Positions 56,041 through 64,000 of a DNA stretch of 64,000 nucleotides are shown in pieces. The translations under genes and the position numbers were made by a program. Under the pieces are notes generated by a model. It had not been told where the DNA came from and ran no database searches. It worked only from the letters and a program-made list of their open reading frames with translations. The stretch spans positions 5,698,042 through 5,762,041 of the forward strand of contig CM055072.1 of assembly GCA_029204045.2 (NCBI GenBank). Direction: 5' to 3'. Positions within the stretch are counted from its first letter, which is position 1. Each line of letters starts with the position of its first letter. This DNA is from Tillandsia leiboldiana (lineage: Eukaryota > Streptophyta > Magnoliopsida > Poales > Bromeliaceae).

Positions 56041-56755
56041 CAGGTACTTATCTCTCTTTGTTCTCTACATTTCCTTTTTCCGTTTACCTTCCCTTCCCTT
56101 GGCTTCATAGAAGCTCCGTTTGGGCCGGAGCAACCCGACCCTACCAGACCCTTGCGAGCCCTCCTGCCTTTAGCTCTACCTCTCGTTTCGTCGACCGTTC
56201 CGGTCCGGTGTGCTTACAGGCGAGGGAGCCAATCTAACCTTAGCAAATCGCATACCGGTGCGTGAATTGCACAGTCTCCGATGCAAATTGACCCCACCTT
56301 TCGCACAGGTTTTGTGGATCGACGTGGACTCACCTAAGTGGTAGTCATGGCGATGTTTATGACCGCGAGGCGGTAGTAATCCTCGATAAAGGTTATGTTT
56401 TGGCACTGGGATTGTGTCGGGAAGCATGTGACGTACCGTCTGGTAGGAGTTGCGTCCCCAACTGGTCGCTGGCGACAAACCTTTGGTATTCCGCTGTTCT
56501 TTTGGTGAACACGTAGGCTGCAGGCAACGGACGGCTGAAAGAACTGAGGAAATACTCTGTCCTATAATAAGGGGTACCAGATGGGATCTAAATTAGTAGC
56601 CTGAGAGTTGTAGATACCTTGCGACTGACTTGTAGCCCTCGATTAAACTTTTTGAGCATTTTCATAGAGTATGACTTCAGGATGTAGGCTTCGGGAATGA
56701 AACTTCTTTTAAGTTGTAAGTTTCGGGGACGAAACTTCTTTTAAGTTGTAAGTGA
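56041..56755 (+). other. LARD 2 internal 3' untranslated part
   Basis: About 700 bases after the stop codon with a pyrimidine-rich start and no gene. It ends with two tandem copies of GACGAAACTTCTTTTAAGTTG-like sequence (about 56698-56750) before the 3' LTR; this replaces a clear polypurine tract and matches the segment before LARD 1 LTRs. Confidence 0.7.
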
Positions 56756-59700
56756 TGTAAGAACTCGAAATATTTCTTCAAAAAAAAATAAATAGTCAAA
56801 AGGGTGAAATTTTTGACCTGGTTTTGATTTCAAAAGACCTATGTTGATTTATTTAGTCAATTGCCAGTGTGCGAGTTGCACGTTCTACGAGACAAAAAGG
56901 CTACTTTCCAATCCGGACATGATCTTGGAAATCCGAGTTGACCGTTGCGATCGTCTCGTCGAACTGAGCGAGATTCATATTCAGCACTTTTCGATCTGAC
57001 GGTCGGATCTTCCAGAAACCGATGAAGAAGCAAGTAAATAAACGCAATCTTTGTAACAGTGCCTGTGCACAGTGTCGCTTAAGTGGCCACTGTGGATGAA
57101 CAGTAAACCTCAATTTCGGGACTACGGCGGTTGCAACGCTGACTAATTCACTGTACGGAATCCGAATATAGTGATCCAGGTAGTCATCTCGAACGGCTTC
57201 GATGTTCTGAACGCAATGGCGCAGTCGAAAATTCTGTTTGACGCCTCTGGGATCTCGAAAAGCGCGAAAACTATATTTTGACACAGTATTTATGGACCGA
57301 GATTTTATCCGGGCAGTTTTTCGAAAATTAGAAATCGCTACCTGATGGGTCTCGTCGAGCCGGACGTCATGGCGTAGTCCATTTCCCGTTTCGACGACCG
57401 GATCGCCTTGAAAAGCATGAAACAAGGCGAAAAAGGTGACAATTGCACATGAAACCCTATTGAAGTCGCCTCGGATTGCGTGCCACTTCTGGGAGGAGGA
57501 GAAAAGTGAAAATAGGAGAAAGCTGTGAGGGACTAGACATTGAATACCAAAGGTTGAGGGGGGTAAATGCGTTTTTGCATAATACTATATATATGCATGT
57601 ACTCGAGCTGGGATTTCACAAACCCTAAACCCGAGCCCTTGCCCTAGCCGCCTGTGCAACAGAACCCATCTCTCTGCCGCGCTCCCCGGAACCTCCCCGC
57701 ACCGGCCGCCGCCTCGTCGCCGGAGGAGGTGGACCAAGAAACCATCTTGATCTCGGTGCTTGGAGAGGAAGGATAGTGAGGAGGTCCTAGGCTAGCAAAA
57801 CCTTGTCCAGTGGAGTCCTCCTCGAAGCCGCAGCCGAGCCCGGGGTGAACCGACTCCTGGCTCCGCCCTGCGCCGCCGCGGGAGACACCTTCTCCTTTCC
57901 AAACTCCGGCGAAGGTAAGCCTTGGAACTTTCCATTTAGTTTTGGCATTTAGGCATGTCCTGTGTGCTCCTGACACCGTGGAGGTCATCCGGGTGCAGGC
58001 CGAGCCGCTGCCGCCGTCCCGATCGCCGGCGGGAGCCCTGTCACCGGAATTATCGTCGTTGGGCCGCCGCCGTGATCCGACCGTCAAACCCAAGATCAGC
58101 ACCGATAGATCCCTTCCTCTCGACGTCTGTGGGGTCTCCACGAAGTAGTAGGGTCATCGGTTGAGGATCGGACCCGGCCGAGTGTGCCCTAGTTTCGGGC
58201 TTTCTTCAACCTCGGCCGATCTCGGTCGTCCAGCGCCGCCGCCGCCTCCCACCGCCGGCCATCGCCACCAGAAGACTCCTGGAACCGAGAGGGACCTTTT
58301 GGTCCAAGTTGCACCGGCCCGGAGCTCGTCGGCCGGAATCCGCCATTAACGGGCTTGGAGCTGCAACCGAGCTCCGCCGCCGCGCCTTGCCGACGTTCCC
58401 AGACACCGGAAAACCGCCCAGGTGAGCTTATTTGATCCATAGGAGCCTCCCCATCACCTTGCATGCAGGGTTTAACGTAGGGCTTCTACCCTCTGCAGCT
58501 GCACCCGAGACTGCACTCGAGCCCACCTCCGGCCATCTCCGGCGGCCTGGGCTCCGGCCACCCGTACAGGTATGACCTAAACCCTATTTAGGGGACCCCC
58601 ATGATTTTATTCTAGGCCGAGAGACCCTTGTAATTAACTCTAAAAGGTTGCACCCGAAATGTCCAAATCGGGCTTGTCCTCCGGCCGCCGCCGCCTCCGG
58701 CCGCCGGGGCTCGACCCAACATGGATTAGTCCTCACCTGGGACCCCTAACTAGCTGCTGCTCACCTTGGTTGCTGACAGGGTAAGGTCTGCTTTGGAGTT
58801 ACACCAAACCGAGCTCAAGGCATCTTTGCGGGTTGCTCCGGCCGACTGTTCCGGCCACTCCTGGGTGCACCTGAGGTGAGCCCTCAACTCTACTTACCTT
58901 CCTATGCATGATGCTCTAGCTAGCTCCTTAATTGATCAAGTAAAGGTTAAGGTTTGAACATAGTTACATTATGAACCCTTGTGTTTTTGGGCCAACTTGT
59001 AAATGGGCCTGGTCTCGGCCCAATTATTATGAGCACGGCCTCCGTCTCGTCATTACAAACGCGCTGAAAGTTACGGCGCAGCTTTTGGACTCCCGGATTT
59101 TGAGAACGAGTCGAAACATCGGATTAATGCAATAACTCTAGGCAAATTAAATTACATTTTGGATTAAATATCGATGGGCTTTAGACATTATGTGCTTAAC
59201 TGTGCTGATTTTTAAAATGCTATGGATCTTGTATTTGGATTAAATATCGATGGGTTTTAGACATTATGTGCTTAACTATGCTGATTTTTAAAATGCTAGG
59301 GATCTTGTACTTGGATTAAACATTGTAGAAAGGCATTAATTATTTCGTATGGTCCCACGGTGCTTGTGTTTAGATTATACACTGTTCATATAGTACTCAT
59401 GCATGGATGTATATTTGCATACTTGGACGTATATGTATATTGTTTCATGATTACTATGCTCGAGGCTGCAACACGCGCACCCGCGGTTTGGCCACCGCAG
59501 AGGGTGCGCTTTTCCGGAAAAGTGGTCGTTGACCCGTGTATACCCACGAGGTGTCGTAGTGGGGCCCCCGTTGTGGTGGGGTTTGAGGCGCCAAGGTATG
59601 AGCGGTGCGACCCGTCGACGTTGATGCTCGACGTGGTCAGGTTTCATTGCAGGTGTTCGTGTTTACTTTTCCCTCACGGGAGGGTGGTTGCTCCGGATAG

Positions 59701-60411
59701 TTTGACGGTTTGAGTTATTACTTGCTTTCCTGCTTTCCCTATGTTTATTATCTTGCTGACTTCCCACTCCGTCACAGGTTCGTTCGGGGGTGAGAGCTAG
59801 CCGACAGTGAGGCCGAGACAGGAGCTTGCGGGTCCTTGAGGGCCCTAGACTTTAATTCTTCTCGCTTATCTTATTCATTTTTTTCATTTGATATTGTAGT
59901 CTACGGTGTGGTTCTCGATACCCTCGTGGGGTCGGTGTGGATGTCGGTATTTCGCTTTCAGATTTGAGTATGTTGAATTTAGTTTCTAGTACTGCTGGGC
60001 TGTTTTTAAGATGGAAAGTAAACAAAGAAAAGATTTGCGAAAACCGTTTTAAAAGTCTGGGTGTCGTGTGGGCACCGATTTCAAAACTCTGTGGATTTAT
60101 GACTTTCGAAACTGTTTTAGAAATCTAAGTGCCGGGTGGGCACTACTTTCGAACCATGGATTTATGCTTTCAAATTAATCTGCCCCGAGTTCAACCTGTT
60201 GTGCATGAGTAGCTGTATTTACAAATAATTGAGTGGACTGAATGTTGTGATTGGATGTTGTATGAGCCGCGACGCCGTGCATTTACAGAGGAGACTCTGC
60301 CCGTTTGCGGAGTAAATCTGTATATGTGGCGGGTCTGGGCACGCGCCTGGGAAGAAAGATTTTCAAAAAAAAAAAAAAAAGGGGAGCTTGGTTAAACCCC
60401 GGGGCGTGACA
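56756..60411 (+). repeat. LARD 2 3' LTR
   Basis: 3656 bases, almost identical to 51037-54691. Differences seen include T/C near 51218, G/A near 51548, one A in a run near 52692, A/G near 53206, G/A near 53252, C/T near 53534 and C/T near 54165, plus three more A in the tail. Followed by target copy GTAGG. Confidence 0.93.
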
Positions 60412-60416
60412 GTAGG

Positions 60417-61003
60417 CAGGGCCGAGTTGTAGTATCGAACGATTTGATTGGGTTATATCTCGGCAGTATTTTTTCAGTGATGCATATATACATATACTTG
60501 GCATTATACATAGTAGTATAGCTTTCATTCCAACTATTACTTTCATACTTATTATCATTTCCTACTTTACCTATTGGTAGACTCGGTGGGTAGGTCGGTA
60601 GTTCGATGACATACCCACCGAGGACTACTAGTTTTGGTAATTCTCACACCCGTTGTTGCTCCCCAGAGACTTCCACAGTAGCAGCGGCGCAGACAGAGCG
60701 TGGCAAGGGGATTGCAGACTAGTTAGAGCTCCTCCCTGACGACTTGCTAGAGATGGAGTTGTTGTTTTACTTATTTTTAAATTTTTTTAGACTTTCAGAC
60801 TACTGTATATATTTGGGTCTGGCTGGAGCCAGCTGTTTGTACATATTTACTTTGAGAGGTGGTTATTGTATATATTTGGAGTTGTATTTTGGACTTGTAT
60901 TAGTGTTGTACTTGGAGTTATTTTTAGAGATGTATTTACTTGTATACAATTAGTCTGTGATTTATTTTCTCGCTCTAAACCATTTTTCTGGGCTTTACTC
61001 ACT
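60417..61003 (+). repeat. Element E 3' LTR, right part
   Basis: Continues the LTR after the LARD 2 target site and matches the complement of LTR C' (about 40385-41000), including GGGTCTGGCTGGAGCCAGC near 60815. It stops at about 61003 where Cassandra sequence begins; the LTR end itself is missing. No gene: the AT-rich frames here have no homology I recognise. Confidence 0.8.
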
Positions 61004-61814
61004 ACTATGATTAGTCCTATGTATAAATGATATAATAGGACTAAATCTCTTAACCCGGCTATAGCATTTTGGGTGGTAGTTAGGCCCAAGAGGTTAAGAG
61101 GGTTAAGCGTGCTAGAGCTAGAGTAGTTCTAGGATGGGTGACCCTCTGGGAAGTTGGAGTGTCACAGTTGGTATCATAGCCAATCACCTGTCGAAAATGT
61201 GAGATGAGTCTCGGCTGAGCCAAGGTTATATAGCGGGTATAGCATGGCTCCCCGGCTAATGACTGTTGTGGGTGGAGTGCAGCTCCTCACAAGGTCGGCT
61301 AAGGCTAGCGAGACGAGTCTCACATTGCCTGATACTTGTGAGTGTGCCTGAGCCTGACGAGGATATCAGGGCTTCAAGGGGATAGGAATGTGACACCCCC
61401 GGAATTTGGATTAGTCCTATGTATAACTGATATAATAGGACTAAATCTCTTAACTCAGCTATAGGATTTTGGGTGGTAGCTAGGCCCAAGAGATTAAGAG
61501 GGTTAAGCGTGCTAGAGCTAGAGTAGTTCTAGGATGGGTGGCCCCCTGGGAAGTTGGGGCGTCACAGTTGTTATCAGAGCCAATCACCAGCTGGAAATGT
61601 GAAATGAGTCTTGGCTGAGCCAGGGTTATATAGCGGGTAGAGCACGGCTCCCCGGCTAATGACTGTTGTGGGTGGACTGCAGCTCCTCACAAGGTCGGCT
61701 AAGGCTAGCGAGACGAGTCTCACATCACTTGGTACTTGTGAGTGTGCCTGAGCTTGACGAGGATGTCAGGGCTTAAAGGGGGGAGGAATGTGACACTCTC
61801 GGAATTTGGATTAG
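61004..61814 (+). mobile_element. Cassandra TRIM, tandem of two units with three LTRs
   Basis: Two units of exactly 400 bases: LTR a (about 61004-61166, first 20 bases lost), internal 61167-61388, LTR b 61389-61566 (178 bases), internal 61567-61788, LTR c 61789-61814 (cut after 26 bases by the next insertion). LTRs begin TGTGACAC and end GTCACA. Primer-binding sites follow (TGGTATCATAGCC at 61169; TGTTATCAGAGCC at 61569) and purine-rich stretches precede LTRs b and c. The LTRs contain 5S rRNA-like sequence, the hallmark of Cassandra. It has no protein-coding capacity. Confidence 0.85.
61101..61157 (+). other. 5S rRNA-like promoter segment in Cassandra LTR a
   Basis: TTAAGCGTGCT (box A region) and TAGGATGGGTGACC (box C region, ending at 61142) match the internal RNA polymerase III promoter of plant 5S rRNA, with the correct order and near-correct spacing. 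The 5' half of 5S is absent, so it is not a 5S gene. The copy in LTR b (61501-61557) has GGCC in place of GACC in box C. Confidence 0.85.
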
Positions 61815-64000
61815 TGTCACGCCCCAGAGTCGAGACTGCGACCCGGGCTCGCTAACAGATCCGCCGCCCATACGGGAAGCCCTGCATAGACGAAGTGTCT
61901 AACCTGCAAAAGATAATACTACAATTATACAAATATCAGAGCTGTAAAATAAACTACAGAATTATAAAAGTACAACTCCAAATAGTACAAATCTGAACCT
62001 CACAATATATAAGTCTCTCAAAAATAAAACTATCAAAAATAACTATCTACAATAATCCAGCAGACTGTACTACAAAGCTCCAAAAAAAGGGTACCACTAT
62101 ACTCCAAGGACGAGTAGGGAACTAGCTCGCGACTCCCTTATCTCGATCAGCAAGTGCAGCAACAGGAGTAGGAACAAGGGTAGATGCCTCTGGAAAATTT
62201 GTCACCAACAGCGGGTGTGAGAACTACACCGTCACGTAGTTCTCAGTGGGTACCGTCTCCAAGACCAACGGTCTGCCCACTAAGTCTACTAGAGGTATAA
62301 GATAACAATGCTATATGAAAAGGTAAGTAAGCAGGAAATAAACTCTACTGCTACCATGCCTCTATCTATAATGCTCAAAGGGTGATACAGATGAAAATGA
62401 TGCATGGACTCTAACTCAAAATACTCGGTCAACCCAATCACATTGACTGCCACATAGGGTCCAGTCAAACATGCGCCAACCTACTACCACGCATCCCCAC
62501 TGGAACGGGAATTACGTAGGCGGTCTTACTCGGACTGCGTCGACAAGCTGCGAAAGATAAGTAACAGGCCTAGCTCCGGAACGGCACTCGAGGGGCGTGA
62601 CCCCACCGAGGAAAATATCTGCGCATCTCTGTCGAGCTCAATATGGCTCATGTAAGCTATAATTCAAATCCACGATCAATCAGATCGACAACAATAACTC
62701 CACACTAACAATATCTGCCGGAGACACTCCACAGCTCGGGACCACCGTCAACCCAAACGGCTCCCCAAAACAGAACACCTAACTCACAAATGACCCAGAA
62801 CAGACCGACACCATAAGGGTGCGGGAATCCCGATAGGTCGGTGCCTAGAACCCCAATCAAACAAGAACAGACTCCAGGCTCCGCCTTTTGAAGTTCTCGA
62901 CCCCTTACAGTTCGAGAAAACAACTCCCTCGGTAAAACATCCAGAAGAAACCAACCAGGGTCCGAAAGTTTAGGGAGACTAATACCTACAACCCCTATCA
63001 AACAAGAACAGGTTCCAGACACAGCCCCCGTAGCTTTCGTCCCAAATATGGAAACAACCCCTCGAACCCAGATCAATCAAACCCCCTTCGGGCGGGAAAG
63101 TTTGCAAGAAAAGATGACAGTTATTATCAAAAACTTTTTTTATTTAAGAAGCCCAATCTAATGAATTTGAGTTGTTTAAGAAAAATCAGTTAAAACAGGT
63201 TTTATTTTTCAAACCCCGAAGAGCTAATGCCTTCGCCCAATCAAACAAGAACATGTTCCGGCGACCCTTCGAAGTTCGGAAGAAATACATCGATTTATTG
63301 AAATCATATGTGTGTCCAAAACAGTCTGGGTTCAGAGTCCTGCCATCACTAGTACACTACTGCCACAAACACAGTGACGACAAAAAGATCAGAGAAAACT
63401 CGACAATTCGGAATCACCGTTTACTCAACGGCTCCGACACCGACATAAGGCTAGCAACCGCTATCAGACTCCACTCGGTCCCCAGACACGAGTGTCAATG
63501 CATCCCACAATAACCCGACCACTCGGCCGCTAACCGGGCGAGGAGAAACTCCAAGTCCAGGGAATAAATAATACAAAGTGTGGGAAAACTATAACCTGAA
63601 GAAAACTAGCCCAAGTGAGGGTTTTCTACTAGTCTGGTCAAATACATGCAGACATATGACGGGGTGCTAGTCAAGGTTCCAATATTTCGTTATCACAAGT
63701 GATGGACGATTTACTAAGTATTCATGCCTGCATTTGGTCCACAAAAAGAGTGCTTATTAATCATGCATGCATACTATAACGTAGAATTAGTATGCTGTCC
63801 GCTAATTTTGGAAGAAATCCAACCCACCTGGAACTCACTAATCCGAAGTCTGAAAAAGTTGAAACTGAACGTGAGTGTTCCTCAGGTTCACACAGTTCCA
63901 ACACACCAAAAATCGACAGAAGACTCCTCCCGGTCACTGAGATATAAGTCGAACATCGCGGTAAGGTCAAATTACTCAAAACAGTAATCCTCTTGCACAA
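61815..64000 (-). repeat. Antisense LTR F, runs off the window
   Basis: Starts TGTCACGCCCC like the solo LTR at 34445 and shares its early layout (CCCGGGC, AGATCCGCCG, the GTGAGAACTAC block near 62218, and AGTGGGTACC). It inserted into Cassandra LTR c. About 62840-63260 holds three degenerate copies of a CAATCAAACAAGAACAG motif with similar surroundings, also seen at 43760-43785. No gene or TATA can be assigned; the open frames near 62705-63513 look like chance. Whether it is a solo LTR or part of a full element cannot be seen. Confidence 0.75.

Larger units (their letters stand above)
51037..60411 (+). mobile_element. LARD family 2, complete young element
   Basis: 9375 bases: 5' LTR 51037-54691, internal 54692-56755, 3' LTR 56756-60411, flanked by GTAGG (51032-51036 and 60412-60416). 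The empty-site sequence can be read from LTR C' (about 41000), confirming the junctions. The LTRs (3655 and 3656 bases) differ at roughly seven seen positions plus poly-A length. It has no pol genes; one zinc-knuckle protein gene is intact. It is related to LARD 1 in LTR and early internal sequence. Confidence 0.93.
44096..61003 (+). mobile_element. Element E: Tekay/Del-like Ty3/gypsy, 5'-truncated
   Basis: Plus-strand internal domain (44096-48733) with gag, protease, reverse transcriptase, RNase H, integrase and chromodomain in gypsy order, followed by a polypurine tract and a 3' LTR that is split by LARD 2. The start of gag and the 5' LTR are missing: the element begins where the antisense debris ends. 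Many stops and frameshifts make it immobile. Both this element and fragment C belong to one family. Confidence 0.88.

Noticed and set aside
61095..61160. Possible real 5S rRNA gene
   Set aside because: Only the internal promoter half matches 5S; the 5' half is missing and the segment sits in an LTR with primer-binding site and purine tract, so it is Cassandra.

Overview
This window is intergenic plant DNA built almost entirely of nested LTR retrotransposons. I find no host gene, tRNA gene or CRISPR array. An angiosperm is indicated by chromodomain Ty3/gypsy elements, Sirevirus-type Ty1/copia elements, large non-autonomous retrotransposon derivatives (LARDs) and a 5S-carrying Cassandra element. 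The species cannot be named from the sequence. Most polyprotein genes are broken. Only two reading frames look intact and functional in kind: a Sirevirus Gag (22216-24168, minus) and a small zinc-knuckle protein in a young LARD (55081-56040, plus).

Layout. 1-15750: LARD family 1, seen as LTR - internal - LTR - internal - LTR with LTRs of about 4.1-4.3 kb and 2.5 kb internal domains without intact genes. A 100-N gap at 8901-9000 has duplicated ends, so the double unit may be an assembly artefact. 15751-18164: piece of an antisense LTR (LTR A) into which LARD 1 inserted. 18165-38882: a decayed Ty3/gypsy element D (plus strand, Reina-like chromovirus by its Gag and pol sequence) split by three insertions: Sirevirus copy 1 (19194-25576, TSD TAAGG), Sirevirus copy 2 (27675-34096, TSD GCGGT) and a solo antisense LTR (34445-37923, TSD GACAC). 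38883-44095: antisense debris of a second gypsy lineage (integrase fragment, one LTR, and a strongly deleted internal piece). 44096-61003: gypsy element E (plus strand, Tekay/Del-like, with chromodomain), whose 3' LTR is split by LARD family 2 (51037-60411, TSD GTAGG). 61004-61814: Cassandra tandem with 5S rRNA-like LTRs. 61815-64000: another antisense LTR running off the window.

How the parts relate. Neither LARD family nor either Sirevirus copy carries reverse transcriptase or integrase, so all would depend on proteins from autonomous relatives. LARD 2 and the Sireviruses each keep a nucleic-acid-binding protein with two or more CCHC knuckles. The nearly identical LTR pairs of LARD 2 and of both Sireviruses show recent movement, whereas hosts D and E are old and full of stops, many of them explicable by C-to-T or G-to-A change.

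Most notable observations: (1) the very long LTR leaders of both LARD families share an ordered set of splice donors and acceptors, as if each LTR encoded a five-exon leader; (2) hairpins near the LTR 3' end show compensatory changes between the families; (3) the solo LTR carries four evenly built CCAAT-N9-CCACG-type modules, the ER-stress response element, upstream of its TATA box; (4) LARD 2 encodes a capsid-less protein with a duplicated pair of zinc knuckles.
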